From contig NZ_AP027364.1 of NCBI RefSeq assembly GCF_030295975.1, positions 3,658,001-3,722,000 on the forward strand: DNA of 64,000 bases, given 5' to 3'. Position numbers and translations under genes: made by a program. Source of the DNA: Thalassotalea atypica (GTDB taxonomy: Bacteria; Pseudomonadota; Gammaproteobacteria; Enterobacterales; Alteromonadaceae). Below are positions 26,905 to 37,955 of the stretch, in pieces; the first letter of the stretch is position 1; each line of letters starts with the position of its first letter. Below the pieces are notes generated by a model. The model ran no database searches. It worked only from the letters and a program-made list of their open reading frames with translations, and was not told where the DNA came from.

Positions 26905-29900
26905 TTAACAGCCATTAACTTCAGTAGTGGCAATCGCTCTTTCGGATTGATCGCCACTTGAGATAGAGGCTTCGTTAACAATAACATCACTGTCACAATT
27001 TGCCGTGGCATCAAAGTTAAATGTCGCAGTACCACCGGTAAGCGCATTTACTTTTAGCGAACTACCAGGTCCTGGCAATGTACCCGCGCCATTATGATAG
27101 TAGGTATCACCCACTGTACCGGTGTGGTTTTCTGCGCCAATTGTCGCTGTACCACCGCTTACATCATTGTAAACATAGAAAATATTATCTGTTCCATTGA
27201 CCACCCAAACTTGGAAAGTAGCCGTGGTAGAGTTATCACCAAACAGCGGCACATCTTCCCATTCATAAATGGTAAACTGCGTTGGGCCAGCACTTAGCAC
27301 AGCAATATACATGTTGCCGCCAGCACAGGCATTTAAGTCTGTCCACCACGGTGCTAATAAGTTATTCGGCGCTAAGCTGTTGGGTAATGCAGAATTGCCT
27401 GCACTAGCTGCTGAGCCACTGGCACTGCCGACTTCCAAGGTACCGTTTACCGACCAAATCACTTGCGAGTATGTTTGGCCGTTATAGTTAAATGATGGCA
27501 CATTATAGATCAGCGCACCATCATCACAATTAGCCGGTAAGCTAATAGGAGCCACACCGAAGGGTCCTAACGGGAAATAGCCAAAGAGACCAGGATCACT
27601 AACAACCGCTAGGGCACTTTCATCAAGCATACCGCTCCAAGTGAGCACACCATTGTTTTCACTAAACGGCACACTAGTTGAGCCATTAACGATAGAGGCC
27701 GTTGCAGAACCCGGAACGTAGTCAACTCCGTCAGGCAATGCATCATGTAAATCAATAACGTCAGTAAGTAGGCCATTCATAATGTTGATTTCATAACTTA
27801 AGGTGTCACCATCAGATGCTACAGCTTTGTCTACTTGCTTGGTAAATAATGCAGGATTAGTGCTTACTGCCGCCATTACCGCAATCGGCATGTGTAAATC
27901 AGGGCCATCTCCTTTTCGTTGAATATCAACTTCTGCAAAACTCCAATCACTGGCCAATGTCGTATCAGCAGTTACCGTAAACGATGCACTCTGACCTTTT
28001 TTAATCTTAAGGCTAGAAGGTGTAATGCTATAATTCACATCTGAATTATGCTCGATTGACAAGTCCACATGCACTGTGTGATGAGTCACATTAGTTAGTG
28101 TTCTTGTCCAACTACAATTTGCAACACAGGTACTGTCCTGCATGCTGGCAATATTCAACGTTTTAGGATCACCACCGATATCCGGATTGGCTAATAAGAA
28201 GTTTATTGGTGTTTCATTTAGCACAAGGTCTGCTTCTGCTGCACGTGATAGATCAACACGACCAGCACCATAATCAAACGCATCTGCTGTTGTTTGGCCA
28301 TCTTCTTTTAGCCCAGTATCGTTATTGGCCGTCATCATAATCGCTGATTTTACTGCGTACGGCGTCCAATCAGGACGTGCCGCAGAAACAATAGCCCCTG
28401 CACCCGCATTATGAGGGCTAGACATCGATGTGCCAGATAAGAACATATAGTCATCACCACCTGGAGCTGCGGCCATAATGCTCACACCCGGTGCGCCAAT
28501 ATCAGGTTTTACTATATCTAACGCTAAATTAGGTCCTCTTGAGCTAAACCCAGCCATGATATCTGCATTGGCAGTACTGATATCCAATGATGAGCCTTCG
28601 ATCGTACCCATTGGGTTTGCGTTGCTCGCTAACCAAGCTGATAATGTGGCACCATCACTCTGACTAATATGAACGCCGGGTAACACGTGCGCATCACCGA
28701 CAAGACCTGCACCATTGTCCATTAAGATATAACCACCAGCACCCGCAGCGAGTACGTTTGCACCTTTTTCAACTCGGCCAAATGAACCGCGCGTACAGGC
28801 TACAATTTCGCCGTTGAACGTGCCAGGAGGCCACGGAGGATTAAAATCACCTATGCTACCAAGACCACAAAGTGTTGACCCAGGAAAAGCGCCTTCTAAG
28901 TCGGCAGAATTAATAATAGGAGCAGGTCCATAACCTGCTGTAAAGCCTAAGCCATCAATACTGGCTAGTGGCGCACCATCACTAGTTAAGTCAGTCGCAC
29001 GATTTACGAGTTTACGGTCGTGAGTCATAGCCGCTGTAGTACTAACCCAAGGGGAATTGTGTCCGTTGGTTGAGGCGCCTGGACCTGAATTTCCTGCTGA
29101 AGCTGATACAAATACACCTGCTGCTGTCGCATTAAGAAATGCTAGTTCGACAGGATCATTGTAAGGGTCGCCACCACCAGAAATTGAATAGTTTAATGAG
29201 TGAATACCATCAGGTAAATTCGACGCATCAATAATAACTTGGTTTACCGCAGCAAGTAACGCGGCGCCAGGACAGCCATCCACACAAACATCATAGGCGA
29301 TGATATTTGCATGAGGTGCAACACCTGAAATATCACGAGAGACATTTGTAGTTGGGGCAAAGACAGTAGCACCTTTAATGGCATTACCAGCTACAGTACT
29401 CGCAGTATGAGAGCCATGTCCGTCACTGTCTTCAGGTGTAACCGCTTCAGTAACAAAACTCCACGCACCAATTAACTTATCATTACAAAATCCAGGGTTC
29501 GCGTCACAATAACTGCCAGGAATATAATTGCCAGATCCTAACGGGTTTGTATGATCATAACCGTCACCACCAATATCAGCAAAAGATGGGTGATCATGAT
29601 TAATACCTGTATCTAAAATAGCAACAACAATTCCTTCACCTTGTGAATGTGGAACATTATTAGGTGGTCCCTGCCATATCACATCAGCATTAATGAGCGC
29701 AGGGCCGCTGTCAGTCAGTGGCACTTCCATTCGATCCAGTGTAACGCTAGCAACGTCAGACATGCTAGTCATGGCTTTGGCTTCTTCTGCGGTCATCTCA
29801 ACCGCCATGCCATTAAAGACATATTGATAGTCATAAGTAACGTTGTTAGAGATACCAGCACTATTGGCCACATTACTCTGTTTGTTTTTTAAGTACTTCC

Positions 29901-30216
29901 GATACGCTTTGCTCTCTTTAGAGTTAACATTTAATTTTTTGGCACCGGTTATTTTATTACTTGTCGCTTTAAGCTTATCTATTCCACCCTCGTAAGTTGC
30001 TACCGGGCTATCCACTAAGCGAACAATATACGTATTTTTTTCGCCTGCTGAGTTTGCCGACGCTTTAGCTGTTTCGCCCGCAACAGAAAGACTGCCGATA
30101 GCAGTGGGTTGATTAGATACCTTAGATAGGTTACTTGAACTATTGTCATCTCCTGCTACCGCTTGAAATGCGACAAGACAGGAAAATCCAACTATTTTTG
30201 TATAATTCAATTTCAT
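26905..30216 (-). CDS. Secreted subtilisin-family (S8) serine protease
   Basis: This large exported protein of 1103 residues has a signal peptide (about 1-21) and an inhibitor I9-like propeptide (TYIVRLVDSPVATYEGG region, about 60-165). The S8 catalytic domain has Asp202 in VAILDTGIN, His267 in DGHGSHTAS, and Ser in LSGTSMSSPHNAGAG (about residue 600). A PA-like insert interrupts it (GEIVACTRGSFGRVEKGANV). After the catalytic part come a fibronectin-type region and a DUF11-like segment (SYEINIMNGLLTDVIDLHDALPDGVDYVPG). The end has repeated cysteines but no sorting motif. An AAGGAAAGG site precedes the ATG. It should degrade protein outside the cell. It is separate from the glucan operon, about 750 bases away. 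Confidence 0.9.
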   Translation of the reverse strand: MKLNYTKIVGFSCLVAFQAVAGDDNSSSNLSKVSNQPTAIGSLSVAGETAKASANSAGEKNTYIVRLVDSPVATYEGGIDKLKATSNKITGAKKLNVNSKESKAYRKYLKNKQSNVANSAGISNNVTYDYQYVFNGMAVEMTAEEAKAMTSMSDVASVTLDRMEVPLTDSGPALINADVIWQGPPNNVPHSQGEGIVVAILDTGINHDHPSFADIGGDGYDHTNPLGSGNYIPGSYCDANPGFCNDKLIGAWSFVTEAVTPEDSDGHGSHTASTVAGNAIKGATVFAPTTNVSRDISGVAPHANIIAYDVCVDGCPGAALLAAVNQVIIDASNLPDGIHSLNYSISGGGDPYNDPVELAFLNATAAGVFVSASAGNSGPGASTNGHNSPWVSTTAAMTHDRKLVNRATDLTSDGAPLASIDGLGFTAGYGPAPIINSADLEGAFPGSTLCGLGSIGDFNPPWPPGTFNGEIVACTRGSFGRVEKGANVLAAGAGGYILMDNGAGLVGDAHVLPGVHISQSDGATLSAWLASNANPMGTIEGSSLDISTANADIMAGFSSRGPNLALDIVKPDIGAPGVSIMAAAPGGDDYMFLSGTSMSSPHNAGAGAIVSAARPDWTPYAVKSAIMMTANNDTGLKEDGQTTADAFDYGAGRVDLSRAAEADLVLNETPINFLLANPDIGGDPKTLNIASMQDSTCVANCSWTRTLTNVTHHTVHVDLSIEHNSDVNYSITPSSLKIKKGQSASFTVTADTTLASDWSFAEVDIQRKGDGPDLHMPIAVMAAVSTNPALFTKQVDKAVASDGDTLSYEINIMNGLLTDVIDLHDALPDGVDYVPGSATASIVNGSTSVPFSENNGVLTWSGMLDESALAVVSDPGLFGYFPLGPFGVAPISLPANCDDGALIYNVPSFNYNGQTYSQVIWSVNGTLEVGSASGSAASAGNSALPNSLAPNNLLAPWWTDLNACAGGNMYIAVLSAGPTQFTIYEWEDVPLFGDNSTTATFQVWVVNGTDNIFYVYNDVSGGTATIGAENHTGTVGDTYYHNGAGTLPGPGSSLKVNALTGGTATFNFDATANCDSDVIVNEASISSGDQSERAIATTEVNGC

Positions 30217-30971
30217 ATACCTTTCCTTGCAATTCTATTTTAACGTACAGAAAAAGGTATATATCAAAGCAAGAGGCCGACTCATTAATAAGAACTATGG
30301 TTTATGCTTAATTTGATTTTTATTTTTTTCCGAAAGCAACGTTTTTTTTATTGTTTTAAATACATTAATTAAAGAAATAAAACAGTAAGACATAAGTAAT
30401 GACTGAGCGAATGGGATTGCCTAACTAGCTTTAGTTACTAAGCAATAAAGACAACCATCATTAACATTTTTTATTTCCTCAACCGTGAGGCAACATAATT
30501 TGGTTATAAAAAAGTAAGGACAACAAAAGCACTTAAAATGCTTACCTCAGCTTTTCCTTAAATAAATTACATGACACAAACTATAGCTCAAATTTGTAAG
30601 AATGCTGTTAACAGTGTTGATCGAGATCTCATACCTTTATTTAATGCGAATAGCGAAGTTATTTTGGGGACTCAAATAAAAATTAATTCTACGAAAATCT
30701 ATTCACGCATAGGACAATAAAACTCGATAAATAGGACATTTATACAGCAACTCAAAGCAGTCTGCCTTGCCGCTGTTTATCATGACAGCATTCATCCTAA
30801 ACCTATTGAGGGCTCGCTACCTACTTTTTCTGCGACTGCAAAAGCCACTCGAATAATAGAAATAACCTGGAATGGGTTGACCTAGTTAGTAGATGCAACC
30901 CCTATAAAATCATTTCGTCCAAGGACAGGTGAGGAAAGAATTACAACACCAACCCCAAAACCTTTGCGTTT
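30217..30971. other. Long intergenic region, no recognised gene
   Basis: About 755 bases lie between the subtilase start and the GH3 stop. It is AT-rich near the subtilase, where the promoter should lie. A 49-codon open frame at 30571-30720 on the plus strand has no ribosome site and no recognisable product. The right part (30750-30960) is richer in GC and could be decayed coding sequence, but I recognise no family in any frame. Confidence 0.5.
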
Positions 30972-33524
30972 TTACTCAGCATGTCCACAAGATACCTTTG
31001 AAATGCTTTCATTAACCGGTTTGATCGCAATTTGGTGTATTTTCACTGTAAACTCCCTATTGCTTGACAACTTAAACGGTACTGTTACCTTTGACATATC
31101 CAAGCCTTGTGCTGAAAAGCAGCTTAATGGAATGGCAAGAGACCACCATTTATCTTGAGGTTTTGAGGATAAGAAGGCGGTAATATCCACTTGAGCTGCA
31201 CAATCACCTTCGCAATTCATTTCTACAAACACCTTGCCTTTAGGTGGCTCGTTGACCTGCAATTCGAGCACCAATGACGCATCGCTTTGAGCAAAATCTC
31301 TGAGATCTTCACTGAACGGATTGGCCACAACGTAGCTCGCTTGCTCCCCTAAGAATTTAAGGCTGATTGTATCTTCCTGAACAAAACGATCTAACGTTCT
31401 AAAACTTATATTCTCAAGTTGTGCTGTGCTGCTGTTGATTGCCATGGTAATTTTTGATGAGGCAATACTCGCCTGCCACGGAGGTAAAGTTGCTCGTTTA
31501 AAAATCGCCATTTCATTATCAGCATCAGGTAATGATGCCACTTGTTCATTCAGTGTGTTTGGCAAGATGCTCAACTGGCCATAGCGTAAACCAAAGCCAA
31601 AAGGTAAAAGTGGGGCGTAACCTTGGTCACCTTGATTTAATGACGTTTGATAAGGGGATTTAGGCCATGAGAACGATAATTGACCAATAAAGTCATATTG
31701 CTGTTGCTCTGCCTTGCTTTTCAACAAGACATCCGCCACCGCTTTGCCTTCAGAGCCGGGCAACCATGCTGCAACGAAAGCATCGCTGGCATTGAGTTCA
31801 GGGTTAACCCAAAGTGGTCGTCCACTAATAAAGATAGAAACAACTGGAATACCTTGAGCCTTTAGTTTTCTCAGTAGCGCTAAGTCTTTTTTGTCGCCAC
31901 GTTGATATTCAAGATTACTGATATCACCATGCCCCTCGGCATAAGGATCTTCACCAAATACAACTATTGCCACATCCGGCTTTTCAGTAAAGCCCCCTTC
32001 TGTGTCCAAGGTAATTGAGCCGCCAGCTTTACTTACTTGCTCTGCTAAGCCATCATAAATTGAACTACCATCAGGAAAATCATTGTTATTGTTTCCGGTT
32101 CCTTGCCAAGTGATTGTCCAACCACCAGCTTGCTTGCCAATGTTATCAGCAGCATCTCCAGCAACTAATATGTTCAACTTAGGTGATAAAGGTAAAATGT
32201 TGTCATTGTTTTTCAGTAAAACAAGGGATTCTCGTACAGCTTGCCTCGCTACTTCGCGGTGCGATTCACTGCCAATCAGCTCAGTTTTTCCTGACAACGG
32301 TCTATTGGCAGGACTTGGTTTATCGAATAACCCTGCCCGATATTTTACACGCAAAATACGTGACACCGCATCATCAATTCGTGCAATGGGAATAACACCT
32401 TGCTTGACTTGTTCAATGGTATTTTCCAATAATGGTTTCCAGGCGTCGGTAGGAACCATATACATGTCCAGCCCTGCGTTTACCGCGTTTGGACAATTTT
32501 CATTTGAACAGCCTGCGATTTGACCGTGTCCGTTCCAGTCACCTACAACAAAACCGTCAAAGCCCATGTTGTTCTTGAGGACTTCGGTCAACAAGTAATG
32601 GCTACCATGAACTTTTTCACCTCGCCAACTATTGAACGATGCCATGACGGTTTGCGCGCCAGCACTGAGTCCACCGACATAACCTTGCCCATGAAGATCA
32701 AACAGATCCTGCTCGGTCGCAAGATTATCACCTTGATCATCACCGTTTGATGTTCCACCATCGCCAATGAAATGTTTCACCGTGCTGATGACATTTTTAT
32801 CACCAAGAAAATCTTTTTCTGGATACCCTTGTAAGCCTTTAACAATGGCAGATGAATAGCTTTTGACAATTTCAGGAGCTTCAGAGTAACCCTCATAAGC
32901 TCGCCCCCAGCGGTCATCTCGCACAGTTGCAACAGTAGGTGCAAATACCCAATCGATGCCTGTTACCATCACTTCAGTGGCGGTTATTTGGGCTATTTTT
33001 TCGATAAGTTCAGGGTTATTTGCCGCCCCCAAACCAATGTTGTGCGGAAACAACGTTGCACCAATAACATTATTGTGACCATGAACAGCATCAGTTCCCC
33101 ACATGGTAGGAATACTAATATCATCAAGCGAGTCATCAATAGACGCTTGATACATGGCTTCTGCTAGGTTGATCCAGTCAGCTGGTGTAGAGCTTTTGTT
33201 ATTGTTAGGAAAAGCGCCGCCGCCATTTAGATAAGAGCCAAAACCATAGCGTCGCATATCCTCCACAGTAATATCTCTGATTTCAGGTTGGATCATTTGC
33301 GCTACTTTTTGCTCAATGGTCATCGATGCCAATAGCTTTGCCACCTTGCGTTCAATCTGTGGTTCGGCTTTTACTGCGGAATCAATTCGAGGCCATATAC
33401 CTGAGGCATGACGTGGGTTCACATTATTATTCTCTATTTTTTGCTCAACATCATTACAAGCAAACAACAATGAACTTGAAGCAATCACGCATAATAATGT
33501 TTTGACATATTTTTGATAGCTCAT
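30972..33524 (-). CDS. GH3 beta-glucosidase/exo-glucanase lipoprotein with ExoP-like C-terminal module
   Basis: This 850-residue lipoprotein (lipobox LLFAC, Cys about 23) carries a GH3 catalytic domain. The substrate-binding blocks are [26 protein letters not shown] and [11 protein letters not shown], and the nucleophile Asp lies in [11 protein letters not shown]. The GH3 C-terminal (alpha/beta) part follows, with [16 protein letters not shown] and [13 protein letters not shown]. The last 170 residues form a further beta module ([21 protein letters not shown]) like that of marine exo-glucanases of the ExoP type. It probably releases glucose from beta-1,3 or beta-1,4 gluco-oligosaccharides in the periplasm. 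Its ATG overlaps the MFS transporter stop by four bases, so it is the last gene of the glucan operon. Confidence 0.92.
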   Translation of the reverse strand: MSYQKYVKTLLCVIASSSLLFACNDVEQKIENNNVNPRHASGIWPRIDSAVKAEPQIERKVAKLLASMTIEQKVAQMIQPEIRDITVEDMRRYGFGSYLNGGGAFPNNNKSSTPADWINLAEAMYQASIDDSLDDISIPTMWGTDAVHGHNNVIGATLFPHNIGLGAANNPELIEKIAQITATEVMVTGIDWVFAPTVATVRDDRWGRAYEGYSEAPEIVKSYSSAIVKGLQGYPEKDFLGDKNVISTVKHFIGDGGTSNGDDQGDNLATEQDLFDLHGQGYVGGLSAGAQTVMASFNSWRGEKVHGSHYLLTEVLKNNMGFDGFVVGDWNGHGQIAGCSNENCPNAVNAGLDMYMVPTDAWKPLLENTIEQVKQGVIPIARIDDAVSRILRVKYRAGLFDKPSPANRPLSGKTELIGSESHREVARQAVRESLVLLKNNDNILPLSPKLNILVAGDAADNIGKQAGGWTITWQGTGNNNNDFPDGSSIYDGLAEQVSKAGGSITLDTEGGFTEKPDVAIVVFGEDPYAEGHGDISNLEYQRGDKKDLALLRKLKAQGIPVVSIFISGRPLWVNPELNASDAFVAAWLPGSEGKAVADVLLKSKAEQQQYDFIGQLSFSWPKSPYQTSLNQGDQGYAPLLPFGFGLRYGQLSILPNTLNEQVASLPDADNEMAIFKRATLPPWQASIASSKITMAINSSTAQLENISFRTLDRFVQEDTISLKFLGEQASYVVANPFSEDLRDFAQSDASLVLELQVNEPPKGKVFVEMNCEGDCAAQVDITAFLSSKPQDKWWSLAIPLSCFSAQGLDMSKVTVPFKLSSNREFTVKIHQIAIKPVNESISKVSCGHAE

Positions 33525-34786
33525 AGTTCTTTTCCTTGCAGTTCTATTGCGACCGGAACTGAGCCTTTAATGCCATAAAAAGCGATATAGAAATAACAGA
33601 CTGTAGGTAACAAGAAGGCAAGCTGCACCCCTAAAGTGTCTGCAAGTACCCCTTGAATAAGAGGCAAAATTGCGCCACCGACAATGGCCAAGCACAGCAC
33701 ACCTGCACCGCGGCTCGCAGCATCTCCTAATCCACGTATCGCCAAACTGAAAATGGTTGGAAACATGATTGAATTAAATAAACCAACAGCCAAGATTGAC
33801 CACATCGCAATTGGGCCATCAAGCATAACGGTACACAGCAATAACATGATTGCCATCAGGGCATTAAAACATAAGACCTTACCCGCTGATATGTACTGCA
33901 TCACAACAGCACCGACGAAACGGCCAAGCATGGCTCCGCCCCAATAATAGGCAATATACTTTGATGCTTCAGCTTCAGAAAGCCCAGCAATATGAGGCTC
34001 ACTTAAGAAGTTGACTAGGAAACTACCAATCGCAACTTCTGCGCCTACGTAAACAAATATAGCAACAGCACCGAACTTAAGGTGACGATGTTTTATTGCC
34101 GATTGATAGCTAACATTATTGTTGGTAGATTTACCCAAATCAGGCAAGGTCAGTTTTGAAAATATCAGTGCCAAAATAAGTAGACTTGCCGCTAACAGTA
34201 GGTAAGGAAATTTAACCGCTGCGCCATCACCGACTGCACTGTGGTCTGCCCCTGAGAATATCAAATAAGCGCCGAAAAATGGGGCTATGGTGGTTCCTAA
34301 TGAGTTAAACGCCTGTGTCATTGTTAATCGAGAGGACGCCGTTTTCGACGGGCCAAGTACACTCACATATGGGTTTGCTGAGACCTGCAATATTGTTATC
34401 CCTGCCGCCAAAACAAATAGCGCCAAAAGAAACAAAGGATACAACTTAACAAGTGCGGCGGGATAAAAGAGCAAACACCCGACTGCTGCCACAGACAAGC
34501 CCGTGACAATACCGCGTTGATATCCAATTTTGGCCACCAAATTTCCCGCCGGTATGGAAACAATAAAATAAGCGCCAAAAAAGCAAAATTGGATCAACAT
34601 CGCTTGGGTATAAGATAAATCGAATGCCCCTTTAAGGTATGGGATTAAGATATCATTTAAGCAAGTGATAAAGCCCCACATAAAGAACAGTGATGTCAGT
34701 GATGTTAAGGCAAAACGATAATTTTTAGATTCGTTAGCTGATGAGTGTTCAACAGACGAGTCAGTTGAAATTGAAGCCCCTGCCAT
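33521..34786 (-). CDS. Sugar MFS transporter (FucP/GluP-like)
   Basis: This protein of about 421 residues has 12 membrane helices. The family block is [20 protein letters not shown], followed by [21 protein letters not shown] and [16 protein letters not shown], as in L-fucose and glucose/galactose transporters. It likely imports glucose released by the coexpressed GH3 enzyme. The ATG at 34786 follows AGGAGC at six bases; a TTG two codons earlier is also possible. It overlaps the GH3 gene by ATGA, and the TonB receptor gene lies 117 bases upstream. Confidence 0.88.
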   Translation of the reverse strand: MAGASISTDSSVEHSSANESKNYRFALTSLTSLFFMWGFITCLNDILIPYLKGAFDLSYTQAMLIQFCFFGAYFIVSIPAGNLVAKIGYQRGIVTGLSVAAVGCLLFYPAALVKLYPLFLLALFVLAAGITILQVSANPYVSVLGPSKTASSRLTMTQAFNSLGTTIAPFFGAYLIFSGADHSAVGDGAAVKFPYLLLAASLLILALIFSKLTLPDLGKSTNNNVSYQSAIKHRHLKFGAVAIFVYVGAEVAIGSFLVNFLSEPHIAGLSEAEASKYIAYYWGGAMLGRFVGAVVMQYISAGKVLCFNALMAIMLLLCTVMLDGPIAMWSILAVGLFNSIMFPTIFSLAIRGLGDAASRGAGVLCLAIVGGAILPLIQGVLADTLGVQLAFLLPTVCYFYIAFYGIKGSVPVAIELQGKEL

Positions 34787-34903
34787 AAGCAAGCTCCTAT
34801 GAAAATTTGAAGTTTACGCCGCCCAAAACCTCAGGCGGCAGCCACATTGTTTTCACAATGATTAAAGAAAAGAAGAGGCAACTAAAACAGTTGCTTTAGT
34901 TAC

Positions 34904-37873
34904 TTATTGGAAGCTATAACGCACACCTAAGATATATCGAGGACCGTACTCTCGAGCGAATAGAAATTGCTCTTCATATCGACCATAGCCTTGTTCAGTT
35001 TCGTTATTAAGGTTTATGCCATCGAAGAACACCGTAAAGTTTTCATCAATGTCATAGTTCACACTTAAGTCCCATTGCGCGTATGATTTTGCAAACTGAG
35101 GCGGGTTATCAGACGAGCCTTGATCTTGACCAACACCAATTAAGTATTCATCACGCCACGCATAAGTCACTTTGACTGATAGCCCATCCTTTTCATAAAA
35201 GCCTTGGAAGTTGGCGGAATCACTCAATCCTGTCAACGGTGTCTGCTGCGCTAGACTATCAACATCAAATTCAACATCGCCATCTACAAATGTGGCATTA
35301 ACGCCTACACCAAAGCCCGTTTCACCGATCAAGTGCTGAACTGCCACTTCAAAACCATCAACGGTTTTAGTGTCTGGCGCGTTAAATGGCTTGCGAATGT
35401 CCCATTCAATCAAAGGGTCATCTGAGTTAGGCTCTAAATACCCTTGGCTGTTAAGTGACGAGCCATTTGCTTGTATTTCGGCAAATATTGCATCATTGGT
35501 TGCTTGTTCCCCTCGGGCTTCAATGCTGGCAATCGCTTGATTCCAACGTGGCCCTAAGTAGATATCATTCATGCCGTCAATGGTGGTTGGGTCAATTTTA
35601 CTGCCGATAAAGTTTTCAACATCTTTCCTGAAATAACCGACCGCCGCATAGCTACCTTCGGCATAGTAATATTCAAGGCTTAAGTCAAAATTCTCTGACT
35701 CGAAAGGCTCTAGGTTAGTATTACCTTCGCTACCATTTCTTGAACCAATTTTGGGACTTCCTGATAAATTTCTTCCGCCCGCTAAATCGCCTAATGGCGC
35801 GCGAGTAATAGTTTTACCCCAAGAAACGCGTCCTACAATCTCTTCGGTGATATCTACCCTAAGATCAACCATAGGTAGAAAAACATCATGCTCACCGGTT
35901 AGCGCTAAACTATTGTTTTCACCAGGTAAATATTGTGTATGCCACTCACTACCACCTTTCCACCAAACTTCTGTAGGAACGGGCTGTAACACCTTACTTG
36001 TAACATCTGTTTCTTCGTACCTAACACCAACATTTAACTGTACAGGAAAATCTGCAACATCAAATTCCCACTGAGTTTGCACATAAAAACTTGTTGTTTC
36101 TTCTTGCACAGATCCCTTAGAAAAAGTGCCCATGTCATGATACGCCGTGGTCGCAAAGTAGTCACTTCCACCTAGTAGTTCATTGGTTAAGAACGCTTCA
36201 GAGCGAGCCACCACTTCATCAAAGTCAAAGGTATAGTAATAATTGGGATTTAAGGCACTACCACCGCCGTCAAATTCCTCAAGAAAATCCCCTGTGCCGT
36301 GGCGCACAAACATGCCATCAGGAAATATTTCAGGCCAAGAGGGGTTAAACAAGAAGCCACCAATTAAACCACTCCATGCATTTGAACCACTCATTGTTTG
36401 ATCGGTATAAGCTGCGCCAAATTTCACGTCAACCAAAGGTATATCAAAGACATCATTCTCCCATGTTCCGTGTAGTTGAAATTGTTCAATCTCTGATTTG
36501 CCAGGCGAGTGAACAAATTGGCTAAAATGAGAGTCCATCTCGCCCGCCGCTAACTCTGTCGTGCCATTATTCCAATAGATTTGTGCATGTGGCACTTCGC
36601 CGTTTCGGTAATCATATGTCTTAGTTCGGAGCTGATCTGAGCCCAAGACTAATGATCCGTAACTTCCTAGGCCTTCGTCTTTACCATTATCGATTTCACT
36701 CGAGGAATCATGGTAATCAAAGACCAAGCCTAAGGAATCTGTCACTTGCCAATCAACGTTAAAACCAACCGACTCTTCTTTAACCTCTGTGGTACCACGA
36801 GACGCAGTAAATGAACCATCATTGCCACTGATATCAGCGAATACTGCCGTGCCATTATGATCGAGTTCATAGGCATTAATATTGCCGCCATAATCATTCC
36901 ACATCCCCCAGCCAATTGAGTTCTCTCCTGTGGTTGCGTCTGTTCGAGTGTAATCGACGGACAGGATCAGATCGTCTGTTGGTGCATATTGAGCGACAAT
37001 ATGACCATTAGTGCGGTCACGTTCTAGGTTATTAATGCCATAGTTCATATCGCGTGGGAAAAAGTGGTTTCCAACTCGGTTACCTTCGGCATCTATTGCT
37101 CTTGGGTCTATAACATTATCAGCATCTAAGTTACTCGGCAGAGCGACATTAGCTTGCCAACCTTGTATATTCGCCGATTGTTGTTGAAAATCTCTTTCGT
37201 GATGAGTTAATGAGAACGCAAGGCCGAACGTGTCATCCAAAAAAGTATTCGAATACAGCGCAGACAATTCTGGTGTTACATCGTCACCCTCTTCATTGGA
37301 AGAGTCATGAATAGCTTTTGCCGAAAACGTATATTTTTCACCAGGATTGGCCAAAGGCTTACGCGTTACAATGTTAACTGTTGCACCTAAGCCACCACTT
37401 GGATTTTCTGCGCGTGCGGTTTTGTATACCTCCAATGCAGAAACGCCATCAGAAGATAAGTTTTCTAAACTATATGAACGAGTGTTACCGGTGCCCGGCA
37501 TTTGACGACCATTTAGCGTAATTAAGTTAAATTCTGGACCAAAACCACGTACAGTGATTTGACTCCCTTCACCATTACTTCTGCTTACTGATACACCAGT
37601 AATACGTTGAAGTGATTCAGCTAAGTTAGTATCGGGGAATTTACCCATTTCTTCAGCAGATATAGCATCAACAACACCTGACATATCGCGTTTTACATTT
37701 AATGAACGAATTAAGCTACCACGAATACCGCGTACTTCAATAACTTCTACTTCGTCTGCTGTCGTATCACCTAATTCATTTTCTTGAGCAGATAGGCTTG
37801 TACTGATATTGCCCGCTAAAAGTGCAGAAATAACCAGTGCTAATCTTTTTTTAGTAAATTGTAAGTGTTTCAT
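34904..37873 (-). CDS. TonB-dependent receptor for oligosaccharide uptake
   Basis: This 989-residue protein has a signal peptide ending about residue 29 (SLSAQE). A plug domain of the carbohydrate-uptake type follows: VIEVRGIRGSLIRSLNVKRD, VVDAISAEEMGKFPDTNLAES, LQRITGVSVSRS, QITVRGFGPEFNLITLNGRQM, and GGLGATVNIVTRKPL. The barrel is large, with aromatic-rich loops and the terminal sequence RYILGVRYSFQ, ending in an aromatic residue region. Its place between GH16 and the MFS transporter marks it as the outer-membrane gate for beta-glucan oligosaccharides. The surface GH16 and the periplasmic GH3 fit this flow. Confidence 0.92.
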   Translation of the reverse strand: MKHLQFTKKRLALVISALLAGNISTSLSAQENELGDTTADEVEVIEVRGIRGSLIRSLNVKRDMSGVVDAISAEEMGKFPDTNLAESLQRITGVSVSRSNGEGSQITVRGFGPEFNLITLNGRQMPGTGNTRSYSLENLSSDGVSALEVYKTARAENPSGGLGATVNIVTRKPLANPGEKYTFSAKAIHDSSNEEGDDVTPELSALYSNTFLDDTFGLAFSLTHHERDFQQQSANIQGWQANVALPSNLDADNVIDPRAIDAEGNRVGNHFFPRDMNYGINNLERDRTNGHIVAQYAPTDDLILSVDYTRTDATTGENSIGWGMWNDYGGNINAYELDHNGTAVFADISGNDGSFTASRGTTEVKEESVGFNVDWQVTDSLGLVFDYHDSSSEIDNGKDEGLGSYGSLVLGSDQLRTKTYDYRNGEVPHAQIYWNNGTTELAAGEMDSHFSQFVHSPGKSEIEQFQLHGTWENDVFDIPLVDVKFGAAYTDQTMSGSNAWSGLIGGFLFNPSWPEIFPDGMFVRHGTGDFLEEFDGGGSALNPNYYYTFDFDEVVARSEAFLTNELLGGSDYFATTAYHDMGTFSKGSVQEETTSFYVQTQWEFDVADFPVQLNVGVRYEETDVTSKVLQPVPTEVWWKGGSEWHTQYLPGENNSLALTGEHDVFLPMVDLRVDITEEIVGRVSWGKTITRAPLGDLAGGRNLSGSPKIGSRNGSEGNTNLEPFESENFDLSLEYYYAEGSYAAVGYFRKDVENFIGSKIDPTTIDGMNDIYLGPRWNQAIASIEARGEQATNDAIFAEIQANGSSLNSQGYLEPNSDDPLIEWDIRKPFNAPDTKTVDGFEVAVQHLIGETGFGVGVNATFVDGDVEFDVDSLAQQTPLTGLSDSANFQGFYEKDGLSVKVTYAWRDEYLIGVGQDQGSSDNPPQFAKSYAQWDLSVNYDIDENFTVFFDGINLNNETEQGYGRYEEQFLFAREYGPRYILGVRYSFQ

Positions 37874-37955
37874 ATTAACCCTACTAAATTTAATTTGATG
37901 TTAAATTGGCGATAGGCGTCTACCGCACAGTCATTTTTAATTAAGAGGTTTGAGC

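Noticed and set aside
30571-30720. A 49-codon open frame on the plus strand in the gap before the subtilase
   Set aside because: No ribosome-binding site, no recognisable product and no neighbour of the same strand.
32083-32523. Plus-strand open frame of 146 codons opposite the GH3 gene
   Set aside because: Antisense to a well-supported enzyme gene, with no start context and no protein family.
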